A program made the position numbers and the translations under genes. Below the pieces are notes generated by a model. The model saw only the letters and a list, made by a program, of their open reading frames with translations, ran no database searches and was not told where the DNA came from. From NCBI RefSeq assembly GCF_029319185.1, contig NZ_CP119754.1, positions 3,596,001-3,660,000 on the forward strand: a stretch of 64,000 nucleotides of DNA. The letters are read 5' to 3'. Source of the stretch: Superficieibacter sp. HKU1 (GTDB lineage Bacteria; Pseudomonadota; Gammaproteobacteria; Enterobacterales; Enterobacteriaceae). Below, piece after piece: positions 35,220 to 44,233 of this stretch (the first letter of the stretch is position 1; every line of letters starts with the position of its first letter).

Positions 35220-37457
35220 TTACCCACCATGCAACCGGTGCGCATCAATCACGTCCGGTACCTGGTTCAGCTTGCTGAGCACCCGGCCCAATACCTGAAG
35301 GTTATAGATCTCAATCGTCATATCAATGCTGGCAAGCTGCTGTTTGGTATCGCTGCGGCTGGCAACGCCCAGCACGTTCACTTTCTCGTTTGCCAGAATG
35401 GTGGTGATATCACGCAGCAGGCCGCTTCGGTCGTTTGCAGTAACCCGCACCACCAGCGAATAGCCTGCCGAGTAGCTTTCGCCCCAGACGGCATCCACGA
35501 TACGTTCCGGCGCGTGCGAGCGCAGTTCCGCCAGCTGATCGCAATCCGCACGATGCACGGAGATGCCGCGTCCTTGGGTAATAAAGCCGACGATCTCATC
35601 GCCGGGGATCGGCTGGCAGCAGCGGGCGATGTGGTGCATCAGATTACCGACGCCTTCCACCACCACGCGGCCATCGTCTTTGCCGCTACGGTTCTGCGGC
35701 GCGTAGGTTTTCTGCTGCAACTGCTTGAGCGCCGCCGCATCCTGCTCCGCCGCGCTCGGTTTGTTGAACTGCGCCTGCAGATAATTAACCATCTGGTTGA
35801 GGCGAATGTCCCCGCCGCCAATGGCTGCCAGCAGCTCCTCAATCTCGTTAAAGTTGTAGCGTGGCAGCAGGAACTTCTCGGCCTCTTTCAGGCTGATACC
35901 CAAATGCGCCAGCTCCTCGTCGAGGATCTGGCGTCCGGCAAGAATATTTTTGTCCCGGTCCTGCTTGCGGAACCAGTTGTGGATTTTGGCGCGGCCCCGG
36001 CTGGTCGTGACGTAGCCGAGGTTCGGGTTCAGCCAGTCGCGGCTTGGGTTCGGCTGCTTCTGGGTGATAATTTCAATCTGATCCCCCATCTGCAACTGAT
36101 AGGTAAAGGGCACAATACGCCCGCTGATTTTTGCGCCGATGCAGCGATGCCCCACATCGCTGTGAATGTGGTAGGCGAAATCGAGCGGCGTAGAGCCTGC
36201 GGGGAGATCCACCACGTCGCCTTTCGGCGTAAAGACATACACGCGATCGTCAAAGACCTGACTGCGTACTTCGTCGAGCATCTCGCCGGAATCAGCCATC
36301 TCTTCCTGCCAGGCGATCAGCTTGCGCAGCCAGGCGATGCGATCTTCATGCCCGGTACGCGCGCCGCCTGCGACCGTGCCTTCTTTGTATTTCCAGTGCG
36401 CGGCGACGCCCAGTTCGGCGTCTTCATGCATCTGTTTGGTACGGATCTGAATTTCGACGGTTTTCCCGCCCGGCCCCAGCACCACGGTATGAATGGACTG
36501 ATAGCCGTTAGGTTTTGGGTTAGCTACGTAGTCGTCGAACTCATCAGGCAGGTGGCGATAGTGAGTATGTACTATCCCCAGCGCGGCGTAGCAGTCCTGT
36601 AGCCGCTCGGCCACGATGCGCACCGCGCGCACGTCAAACAGCTCGTCAAAGGCAAGATGCTTCTTCTGCATTTTGCGCCAGATGCTGTAAATGTGCTTAG
36701 GTCGACCGTACACCTCCGCCTTCACGCCTTCGGTTTTGATCTCGGCGCGCAGGTGGCCGACAAACTCATCAATGTACTGCTCGCGGTCGAGACGGCGCTC
36801 GTGCAGCAGCTTAGCGATGCGTTTGTACTCCGCCGGATGCAGATAGCGGAAGCAGTAGTCCTCCAGCTCCCATTTCAGCTGGCCGATGCCCAGACGGTTC
36901 GCCAGCGGCGCGTAAATGTTGGTGCACTCTTTGGCGGCCAGCACGCGCTCATCTTCCGGCGCGTCTTTCACATCGCGCAGGTGCGCCACCCGCTCGGCGA
37001 GCTTGATGACCACGCAGCGGAAGTCATCTACCATCGCCAGTAGCATCCGCCGCACGTTGTCCACCTGTTCGGAGGAGACGGAATCGGTATGGGTGGCCTT
37101 GAGCTGACGGATTGCCGCCATATCGCGCACGCCGTGGATCAGCAACACCACCGGCTTGCCCACGGCCTCCTGCAACGCTTCCTCGCTGACGACGTTGTTG
37201 TCCGCCAGCGGGAACAGCAGCGCCGCACGCAGGGTGTCTATGTCCATGCTCAACATAGAGAGGATTTCGACCATCTCCACGCCGCGCCAGAGAAGGAGAT
37301 CGGCGTCAGGATGTCCCTGGGTTTGCTCACGACAGTAGGCCCAGGTCTCGGCTAAGCGTTCACACGACTGCTGGCTGGATAACCCCAGACTGGCGATCCA
37401 TTTTTTCGGGTCGAACTCGCCCTCTTTATTCCTATGTGAACTTCTTACCGCAACCAT
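35220..37457 (-). CDS. relA: GTP pyrophosphokinase (ppGpp synthetase I)
   Basis: 745 residues. The N-terminal hydrolase-like domain has lost the HD pair, as in all RelA proteins (ALLFPLADNNVV); the synthetase domain has EFDDYVANPKPNGYQSIHT and VEIQIRTKQMHEDAELGVAAHWKYKEG; TGS (VYVFTPKGDVVDLPAGSTPLDFAY), a zinc-finger region with CCQPIPGD and an ACT domain follow. It makes (p)ppGpp on ribosomes stalled by uncharged tRNA. It lies upstream of parDE on the same strand, in the position where E. coli has relA-mazEF. Confidence 0.98.
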   Translation of the reverse strand: MVAVRSSHRNKEGEFDPKKWIASLGLSSQQSCERLAETWAYCREQTQGHPDADLLLWRGVEMVEILSMLSMDIDTLRAALLFPLADNNVVSEEALQEAVGKPVVLLIHGVRDMAAIRQLKATHTDSVSSEQVDNVRRMLLAMVDDFRCVVIKLAERVAHLRDVKDAPEDERVLAAKECTNIYAPLANRLGIGQLKWELEDYCFRYLHPAEYKRIAKLLHERRLDREQYIDEFVGHLRAEIKTEGVKAEVYGRPKHIYSIWRKMQKKHLAFDELFDVRAVRIVAERLQDCYAALGIVHTHYRHLPDEFDDYVANPKPNGYQSIHTVVLGPGGKTVEIQIRTKQMHEDAELGVAAHWKYKEGTVAGGARTGHEDRIAWLRKLIAWQEEMADSGEMLDEVRSQVFDDRVYVFTPKGDVVDLPAGSTPLDFAYHIHSDVGHRCIGAKISGRIVPFTYQLQMGDQIEIITQKQPNPSRDWLNPNLGYVTTSRGRAKIHNWFRKQDRDKNILAGRQILDEELAHLGISLKEAEKFLLPRYNFNEIEELLAAIGGGDIRLNQMVNYLQAQFNKPSAAEQDAAALKQLQQKTYAPQNRSGKDDGRVVVEGVGNLMHHIARCCQPIPGDEIVGFITQGRGISVHRADCDQLAELRSHAPERIVDAVWGESYSAGYSLVVRVTANDRSGLLRDITTILANEKVNVLGVASRSDTKQQLASIDMTIEIYNLQVLGRVLSKLNQVPDVIDAHRLHGG

Positions 37458-37509
37458 CGTCCTCTCCTTTCAGGGACCGGGCCTGCCGGATTCGGCAAGC
37501 CAACGCTAT

Positions 37510-38808
37510 TTATTGATGCTCAAATAACACCATTGATTCCAGATGCCCAGTGTGCGGGAACATATCCAGCATTGCCAGTCGCCGGAGGTGATAACCTCCG
37601 GCAAGCAGCGCCTCGCTGTCTCGTGCCAGCGTCGCGGGATTGCAGGAAACATAGACCACGCGGCGCGGCGCTAATTTTATAATATGCTGCATGACGCCGG
37701 GCGCACCTGCGCGCGCCGGGTCGAGCAGTATTTTATCAAAACCGCGTTGTGCCCACGGCTGTTGCGTAACATCTTTTTCAAGATTTTCATGAAAAAACGT
37801 CACATTATGCAATTCATTTTGTGCGGCGTTCTGCTGAGCTTTCGCCACCAGCGCCGCCACGCCTTCTACGCCAACGACGCTTGCCGCACGCTGCGCCAGC
37901 GGCAGCGTAAAGTTGCCCATGCCGCAGAACAGATCCAACACGCGGTCGGTGGGCTGAACATCCAGCCAGTCCAGCGCGGTGGCCACCATCTGTTGGTTAA
38001 CGCCGTCGTTGACCTGAATAAAATCCCGCGGGCTAAACGTTAAGCGTAGCCCTTCTGACTGATACCACGGTTCTTTATCTGTCAACGGCTCCAGTATCTC
38101 GCTTTGCGGCGCAAGGTACAGCGCAAGGTCCTGAGCATGCGAAAAGCGTTCCAGTTTTTCGATATCGGCAGCGCTAAGTGGCGCGATATGGCGCAATACC
38201 ATCAGCGGACCGTTATCGGCCAGCACCAGCTCGACATGGCCGAGGTGACGCGCCGACGTCAGGCTGGTCAGACATTCGCGCACCAAAGGAAGTAGCGCCT
38301 CAAGACGGGGCACCAGGACGGGGCATTGCGTAATATCCACGATGTCGCTGGCGTTAGCTTTACGAAACCCCATTTGCAGGCGCTGCGTTTTCGGCTGCCA
38401 GTTCAGGCTAAGCCGCGCACGCCGCCGGTATCCCCACGGTGCGCCAGCGACGATCTCATCGACCTCACGTTTCATCAGCCGGGCGAGCGCCGCCCGTTTG
38501 CTGCGCTGTTGCAGCTCAACGCTCGCATGCTGTTGCTGGCAGCCGCCGCACACGCCGAAATGCGGGCAGCGGGGCGTAACCCGCTCGGCGCTCTCGTTCA
38601 GCCGTCGTTTTACCTGCGCGAGGGCATACTGTTTTTTATCGTCGGTAATAACGACTTCCGCACTTTCCTGGGGCAGTAAGCCCGCAATAAATAAGGCTTT
38701 ACCGTTGTGGCGCGCGACGCCCTGGCCGAAAGGATCCAGGTCATTTACCGTCACAGTTATGATCTGACGCGTCGTCACGCGCCGTTTTGCAGAGTAGAAT
38801 TGCGCCAT
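37510..38808 (-). CDS. rlmD: 23S rRNA (uracil(1939)-C(5))-methyltransferase RlmD
   Basis: 432 residues from the ATG at 38808 (MAQFYSAKRR); six codons further upstream are open but atypical. An N-terminal TRAM domain is followed by the Fe-S cysteines CPHFGVCGGCQQQ, the SAM motif VLDLFCGMGNFTLPLA and the nucleophile in YVSCNPATLARD. It methylates U1939 of 23S rRNA. It is divergent from barA, 57 bases away, and lies directly before relA, with which it may share a transcript. Confidence 0.97.
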   Translation of the reverse strand: MAQFYSAKRRVTTRQIITVTVNDLDPFGQGVARHNGKALFIAGLLPQESAEVVITDDKKQYALAQVKRRLNESAERVTPRCPHFGVCGGCQQQHASVELQQRSKRAALARLMKREVDEIVAGAPWGYRRRARLSLNWQPKTQRLQMGFRKANASDIVDITQCPVLVPRLEALLPLVRECLTSLTSARHLGHVELVLADNGPLMVLRHIAPLSAADIEKLERFSHAQDLALYLAPQSEILEPLTDKEPWYQSEGLRLTFSPRDFIQVNDGVNQQMVATALDWLDVQPTDRVLDLFCGMGNFTLPLAQRAASVVGVEGVAALVAKAQQNAAQNELHNVTFFHENLEKDVTQQPWAQRGFDKILLDPARAGAPGVMQHIIKLAPRRVVYVSCNPATLARDSEALLAGGYHLRRLAMLDMFPHTGHLESMVLFEHQ

Positions 38809-38865
38809 CGTAGAGATTTTTCTCAATCAAACATAATGACGCTAATTGTCCCATAACGGAACTCC

Positions 38866-41613
38866 ATGACCAACTACAGCCTGCGCGCTCGCATGATGAT
38901 TTTGATCCTGGCCCCTACCGTCCTGATCGGTTTGCTGCTGAGTATCTTTTTTGTCGTGCACCGCTACAACGACCTGCAGCGTCAGCTTGAAGACGCCGGT
39001 GCCAATATTATTGAACCTCTGGCGGTCTCCAGCGAATACGGAATGAATCTGCAAAACCGCGAATCGATTGGCCAGCTTATTAGCGTGTTGCATCGTCGCC
39101 ATTCGGATATTGTACGGGCGATTTCCGTTTATGATGAGCATAACCAGCTGTTTGTCACCTCCAATTCTCATCTCGATCCTGCGGTACTTCAGTTGCCGAA
39201 AGGTGACGCCTTGCCGCGTCGCCTTAGCGTGCTGCGCCAGGGCGATACGATGATCTTACGCACGCCGATTCTTTCTGAGAGCTACTCGCCCGATGAGTCA
39301 CCCATTTCAGACGCTAAAACGGCGAATAATATGCTTGGCTATGTGGCGCTGGAGCTGGATCTCAAATCGGTACGGCTACAGCAATATAAAGAGATTTTTA
39401 TCTCCAGCATGATGATGCTGTTTTGTATCGGGATCGCGCTGGTGTTTGGCTGGCGGTTAATGCGCGACGTGACCGGCCCCATTCGCAATATGGTGAATAC
39501 CGTAGACCGCATTCGCCGCGGCCAGCTGGACAGTCGCGTCGAAGGTTTTATGCTGGGCGAACTGGATATGCTGAAGAACGGCATCAACTCCATGGCGATG
39601 TCGCTGGCGGCCTACCATGAAGAGATGCAGCATAACGTCGATCAGGCGACGTCCGATTTGCGTGAAACGCTGGAACAGATGGAGATCCAGAACGTTGAAC
39701 TGGGCCTTGCAAAAAAACGCGCCCAGGAAGCGGCACGCATCAAATCCGAGTTTTTAGCCAATATGTCGCACGAGCTGCGCACGCCGCTGAACGGCGTTAT
39801 CGGCTTTACCCGCCTGACGCTGAAAACCGAACTGAATCCAACCCAGCGCGATCACCTCAATACCATTGAGCGTTCAGCGAATAACCTGCTGACCATCATT
39901 AATGACGTGCTCGATTTCTCCAAGCTGGAAGCCGGAAAGCTGCTGCTGGAGAGTATTCCCTTCCCGCTGCGCAACCTGCTGGATGAAGTGGTGACGCTGC
40001 TGGCGCACTCGGCGCATGATAAGGGGCTGGAGCTGACGTTAAGTATTAAAAATGACGTACCGGATAACGTCATCGGCGATCCGCTACGCCTGCAACAGGT
40101 GATCACCAACCTGCTGGGCAACGCCATTAAGTTCACCGAGCACGGCAATATTGACGTCATCGTGGATAAACGGGCGGTGAGTAACACCAATGTTCAGTTA
40201 GAGATCCAGATCCGCGATACCGGTATAGGCATTCCGGAAGCCGATCAATCCCGTCTGTTCCAGGCGTTTCGGCAGGCCGATGCCAGCATTTCTCGTCGTC
40301 ACGGCGGCACCGGGCTGGGTCTGGCGATCACTCAGCGGCTGGTCAACGAGATGGGCGGCGATATCTCTTTTCACAGCCAGCCAAATCGCGGGTCGACGTT
40401 CTGGTTCCACGTTAGTCTGGATCTGAACCCTAATGTGATTTCTGAACCTCCAGTGACGCACTGCCTGGTGGGAAAACGCCTTGCCTATATTGAGGCCAAT
40501 ACCACCGCCGCACAGTCGACGATGGACTTGCTGGCCGCCACGCCGCTGGAAGTGATCTACAGCCCAACCTTCGCCGCGCTGCCGGAAGATCACTACGATA
40601 TCCTGCTGGCCGGGGTGCCGGTCTCAATTCGCGAATTGAGTATGCACCATGACAAGCTGACTCATGCCCGCAGGATGACCGATTACCTGCTGCTGGCGCT
40701 ACCCTGTCATGCACAGGTCAATGCCGAAGCGCTGAAGCAGGACGGCGCGGCAGCCTGCCTGCTGAAGCCCCTGACCTCGGTGCGCCTGCTCCCCGCGCTG
40801 ATGGAGTATTGCCGTATTAATCAGGTACCGACGCCAGCCGCCGAAGATAACAAAATGGCGATGTCGGTGATGGCGGTGGACGATAATCCCGCCAACCTCA
40901 AGCTGATTGGCGCGTTGCTGGACGATCTGGTGCTGCACGTTGAGCTTTGCGACAGCGGTCAGCAGGCGGTCAATCGGGCAAAAGAGAGGCCGTACGATGT
41001 GATCCTGATGGATATTCAGATGCCGGAAATGGACGGCATACGCGCCTGTGAACTTATCCGCCAGCTGCCTCATCAACAGCAGACGCCGATCATCGCTGTT
41101 ACCGCTCATGCAATGGCAGGTCAACGCGAAAAGCTGTTGAGCGCCGGGATGAACGACTATCTGGCGAAGCCGATTGAGGAAGGGAAGCTGCATCAGCTAC
41201 TGCTGCGCTATAAGCCTGGTCCGCATATTGCCGTTAAGACATTGGAGACGGTGGAAACACCCGTTAATCAGAACGTTACCCTGGACTGGCAGCTGGCGCT
41301 AAGGCAGGCGGCGGGTAAAGCCGATCTCGCCCGTGAAATGCTACAGATGCTGGTCCAGTTCCTGCAGGAAGTTCGCCAGAGTATTCATCGCCAGCTCGCG
41401 GGCGAGGAGATGCATCTGGTGGATATCATTCATAAATTGCACGGCAGCTGCGGCTACAGCGGCGTTCCACGCCTGAAAAACCTGTGCCAGCTGATTGAAC
41501 ACCAGTTGCGCAGCGGAACGCCGGCTGCGGAGCTGGAGCCTGAACTGCTGGAGCTGCTGGATGAAATGGAAAACGTCACGCGGGAAGCGGAAAAGGTGCT
41601 CGCGTCAGGTTAA
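38866..41613 (+). CDS. barA: Hybrid sensor histidine kinase BarA
   Basis: 915 residues. Two membrane helices (about 10-31 and 178-197) flank a periplasmic sensor; HAMP follows; the histidine kinase domain has His302 in MSHELRTPLNG and ATP-binding DTGIGIPEAD and GGTGLGLAI; the receiver has Asp716 in LMDIQMPEMDG; the C-terminal HPt domain has His859 in HKLHGSCGYSG. The kinase responds to short-chain carboxylates and passes phosphate to UvrY, which activates csrB and csrC and so relieves CsrA control of carbon metabolism, biofilm and motility. The csrB gene is 8 kb to the right in this window. All phosphorelay residues are intact. Confidence 0.97.
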   Translation: MTNYSLRARMMILILAPTVLIGLLLSIFFVVHRYNDLQRQLEDAGANIIEPLAVSSEYGMNLQNRESIGQLISVLHRRHSDIVRAISVYDEHNQLFVTSNSHLDPAVLQLPKGDALPRRLSVLRQGDTMILRTPILSESYSPDESPISDAKTANNMLGYVALELDLKSVRLQQYKEIFISSMMMLFCIGIALVFGWRLMRDVTGPIRNMVNTVDRIRRGQLDSRVEGFMLGELDMLKNGINSMAMSLAAYHEEMQHNVDQATSDLRETLEQMEIQNVELGLAKKRAQEAARIKSEFLANMSHELRTPLNGVIGFTRLTLKTELNPTQRDHLNTIERSANNLLTIINDVLDFSKLEAGKLLLESIPFPLRNLLDEVVTLLAHSAHDKGLELTLSIKNDVPDNVIGDPLRLQQVITNLLGNAIKFTEHGNIDVIVDKRAVSNTNVQLEIQIRDTGIGIPEADQSRLFQAFRQADASISRRHGGTGLGLAITQRLVNEMGGDISFHSQPNRGSTFWFHVSLDLNPNVISEPPVTHCLVGKRLAYIEANTTAAQSTMDLLAATPLEVIYSPTFAALPEDHYDILLAGVPVSIRELSMHHDKLTHARRMTDYLLLALPCHAQVNAEALKQDGAAACLLKPLTSVRLLPALMEYCRINQVPTPAAEDNKMAMSVMAVDDNPANLKLIGALLDDLVLHVELCDSGQQAVNRAKERPYDVILMDIQMPEMDGIRACELIRQLPHQQQTPIIAVTAHAMAGQREKLLSAGMNDYLAKPIEEGKLHQLLLRYKPGPHIAVKTLETVETPVNQNVTLDWQLALRQAAGKADLAREMLQMLVQFLQEVRQSIHRQLAGEEMHLVDIIHKLHGSCGYSGVPRLKNLCQLIEHQLRSGTPAAELEPELLELLDEMENVTREAEKVLASG

Positions 41614-41623
41614 GACCCGCGAT

Positions 41624-41648
41624 ACGGGCCGGAAGAATGCCGGCCCGT
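41624..41648. terminator. Hairpin between convergent barA and garK
   Basis: ACGGGCCGG and CCGGCCCGT pair perfectly around a seven-base loop, in the 40-base gap between the two stops. The U tract is poor; it likely serves both genes. Confidence 0.7.
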
Positions 41649-41653
41649 TGACG

Positions 41654-42796
41654 TTATGCCAGGCTCTGCCCGGCCTTGAGGGTGGCGGCAATATTTCGCG
41701 CGCTCATCCGTACATTCTCCGCCGCGTTTTCCAGCGCATCTTCCAGCGTGCAGATGGTATAAATAACGCTGAATACTGCATCCAGGCCGTGTTCATGGAC
41801 CACGCCGACATCGGCGGTGAGGCTACCGGCAATACCAATCACCGATTTGTTATGGCGTTTGGCAATGCGGGCGATACCCACCGGCACTTTGCCATGGATG
41901 GTCTGGCTATCAATGCGCCCTTCGCCGGTGATCACCAGGTCGGCATCGGCGATCTGCTCATCCAGTTTCAGCGCGTCGGTAACAATTTCGATCCCCTGAC
42001 GCAGCTGGGCGCCGCAAAACGCATACAGGCCCGCGCCCATACCGCCCGCCGCGCCGCCGCCTGCCAGTTCAAGCACCTGAATATCCAGATCGCGGGCAAT
42101 GCGCTGAGCATAGTGCTCCAGCCCGCTATCCAGCCGCGCGATCATCTCCTTTGTCGCCCCTTTCTGTGGGCCAAACACCGCCGATGCCCCCTTGTCGCCG
42201 ATCAGCGTATTGCAGACGTCGCAGGCGACGTCAATCTGACAGTCGGCCAGACGGCCGTCCAGTTCACTGATATCAATGCGCGCCAGCGACTCCAGCGCAC
42301 CGCCGCCGGGCGCAATGGGATTATTGTCGCAGTCGAGAAGCTTAGCGCCCAGCGCCTGAACCATACCGGCCCCGCCATCGTTGGTGGCGCTGCCGCCGAT
42401 ACCAATGATAATGTGCCGCACGCCGTTATCCAGCGCATGACGGATCAGCTCGCCGGTTCCCCAGGAGGTCGTTTTTAGCGGATTACGCTGTGCGGGCGGG
42501 ACCAGCTCAAGCCCGCTCGCCGCAGCCATCTCAATGAAAGCGCACTGCTCGTCGCCGGAAATGCCATAGAACGCATTAACCGGCTCTCCCAGCGGGCCGG
42601 TAACCTCAACATGGATCAGACGTCCCTGTGTAGCGGCAATCATGGCATCAACGGTGCCTTCGCCGCCGTCTGCAACCGGGAGTTTTACGTAATCGGCATC
42701 AGGCCAGATTTCACGAAAACCACGCTCAATGGCGGTCGCCACCTCAAGCGCGCTCAAACTTTCCTTATACGAGTCCGGTGCAATCACTATTTTCAT
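41654..42796 (-). CDS. garK: Glycerate 2-kinase
   Basis: 380 residues, type I glycerate kinase: MKIVIAPDSYKESLSA, VADGGEGTVDAMIAAT, IGIGGSATNDGGAGMVQALG, FGPQKGAT and GEGRIDSQTIHGKVP are family signatures. It phosphorylates D-glycerate to 2-phosphoglycerate. In E. coli garK lies with garPLR; here it is the last gene of the gud operon, 79 bases behind gudD, placing the final step of glucarate catabolism next to the first. GlxK, the paralogue of glyoxylate metabolism, is nearly as similar, so the symbol rests on context. Confidence 0.88.
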   Translation of the reverse strand: MKIVIAPDSYKESLSALEVATAIERGFREIWPDADYVKLPVADGGEGTVDAMIAATQGRLIHVEVTGPLGEPVNAFYGISGDEQCAFIEMAAASGLELVPPAQRNPLKTTSWGTGELIRHALDNGVRHIIIGIGGSATNDGGAGMVQALGAKLLDCDNNPIAPGGGALESLARIDISELDGRLADCQIDVACDVCNTLIGDKGASAVFGPQKGATKEMIARLDSGLEHYAQRIARDLDIQVLELAGGGAAGGMGAGLYAFCGAQLRQGIEIVTDALKLDEQIADADLVITGEGRIDSQTIHGKVPVGIARIAKRHNKSVIGIAGSLTADVGVVHEHGLDAVFSVIYTICTLEDALENAAENVRMSARNIAATLKAGQSLA

Positions 42797-42875
42797 AAAG
42801 CATCCTTTTGCATGTTGACGTTGTTACGCGTAAGCCGGGAGAAAGACCGTTACCGTGGGACCGGTCCCGCAACGA

Positions 42876-44216
42876 TTAGCGTACCATGCAGGGGCGCTTA
42901 TTATCAAATGTCCAGTTGGGGATCAGATACTGCATTCCCATCGCATCATCGCGGGCGCCCAGACCGTGTTTTTGATACAGCTCGTTCGCCTTCATCACCT
43001 GATCCATATCGATCTCCACGCCAAGGCCCGGTTTCGCCGGCACCTGCACCATTCCGCCTTTGATCTGGAACGGTTCCCTGGTCAGCCGCTGGTTACCTTC
43101 CTGCCAGATCCAGTGGGTATCGATGGCGGTGATTTTGCCTGGCGCAGCCGCAGCGACATGGGTAAACATCGCCAGTGAAATATCAAAGTGGTTATTGGAG
43201 TGCGAGCCCCAGGTCAGGCCAAACTCATGGCACATCTGCGCCACGCGAACCGAGCCCTGCATGGTCCAGAAATGCGGGTCCGCCAGCGGGATGTCCACCG
43301 ATTGCAGGGATAGCGTATGCCCCATCTGCCGCCAGTCGGTCGCGATCATATTGGTCGCCGTTGGCAGGCCGGTGGCGCGACGGAATTCCGCCATCACTTC
43401 ACGTCCGGAGAAACCCTGCTCCGCGCCGCACGGATCTTCCGCGTAGGCCAGCGATCCCTTCAGGTATTTGCCGATCTTAATTGCTTCATTGAGCGACCAC
43501 GCACCGTTCGGATCGAGGGTGATACGCGCTTCGGGGAAACGTTTTGCCAGCGCCACGATAGATTCGGCCTCTTCGTCACCTGCCAGCACGCCGCCTTTAA
43601 GTTTAAAATCGTTAAAACCGTATTTTTCATACGCCGCTTCCGCCAGGCGCACCACCGCATCCGGGGTCATGGCCTCATCATGACGCAGACGATACCAGTC
43701 GCATTTTTCATCCGGCTGGCTCTGATAGGGCAGCGGCGTCGCTTTACGGTTGCCGACGAAGAACAGGTAGCCCAGCATTTCAACTTCGTTACGCTGTTGA
43801 CCTTCGCCTAATAGCGACGCGACGTTAACGCCCAGATGCTGACCCAGCAGATCCAGCAGCGCGGCTTCGATACCCGTGACCACGTGGATCGTGGTGCGCA
43901 AATCGAAGGTCTGTAATCCGCGGCCACCGGCATCGCGATCGGCGAAGTTATTGCGTACCGCCGTTAAAATATTTTTGTATTCGCCCAGCGTTTTACCGGT
44001 GACCAGTTGGGAAGCTTCTTCCAGGGTCTGACGGATTTTTTCGCCGCCGGGAATTTCACCCACCCCGGTGTGACCAGAGTTGTCTTTAATGATGACAATA
44101 TTGCGGGTGAAGAACGGGGCGTGCGCGCCGCTCAGGTTCATGAGCATACTGTCGTGCCCGGCCACCGGGATAACCTGCATGGAAGTGACGACAGGAGTAG
44201 AAGTTTGCGAAGTCAT
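42876..44216 (-). CDS. gudD: D-glucarate dehydratase
   Basis: 446 residues, the E. coli length. Enolase-superfamily catalytic motifs are FNDFKLKGGV (KxK, base lysine), TLDPNGAW (metal Asp), YAEDPCGAEQG (metal Glu) and the His base in SNNHFDIS. It removes water from D-glucarate or L-idarate to give 5-keto-4-deoxy-D-glucarate, which enters the gar pathway and ends as 2-phosphoglycerate. It starts 17 bases after gudX. The C-terminus FDNKRPCMVR is identical to that of the E. coli enzyme from memory. Confidence 0.97.
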   Translation of the reverse strand: MTSQTSTPVVTSMQVIPVAGHDSMLMNLSGAHAPFFTRNIVIIKDNSGHTGVGEIPGGEKIRQTLEEASQLVTGKTLGEYKNILTAVRNNFADRDAGGRGLQTFDLRTTIHVVTGIEAALLDLLGQHLGVNVASLLGEGQQRNEVEMLGYLFFVGNRKATPLPYQSQPDEKCDWYRLRHDEAMTPDAVVRLAEAAYEKYGFNDFKLKGGVLAGDEEAESIVALAKRFPEARITLDPNGAWSLNEAIKIGKYLKGSLAYAEDPCGAEQGFSGREVMAEFRRATGLPTATNMIATDWRQMGHTLSLQSVDIPLADPHFWTMQGSVRVAQMCHEFGLTWGSHSNNHFDISLAMFTHVAAAAPGKITAIDTHWIWQEGNQRLTREPFQIKGGMVQVPAKPGLGVEIDMDQVMKANELYQKHGLGARDDAMGMQYLIPNWTFDNKRPCMVR

Positions 44217-44233
44217 TGTTTCATCCTTTTTAA

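Noticed and set aside
35229..36602. 457-codon plus-strand frame inside relA
   Set aside because: Antisense shadow; no domain recognised and relA is complete.
42797..42875. GGGACCGGTCCC palindrome between gudD and garK as a terminator
   Set aside because: No loop large enough and no U tract; it looks like a chance restriction-site-like palindrome.
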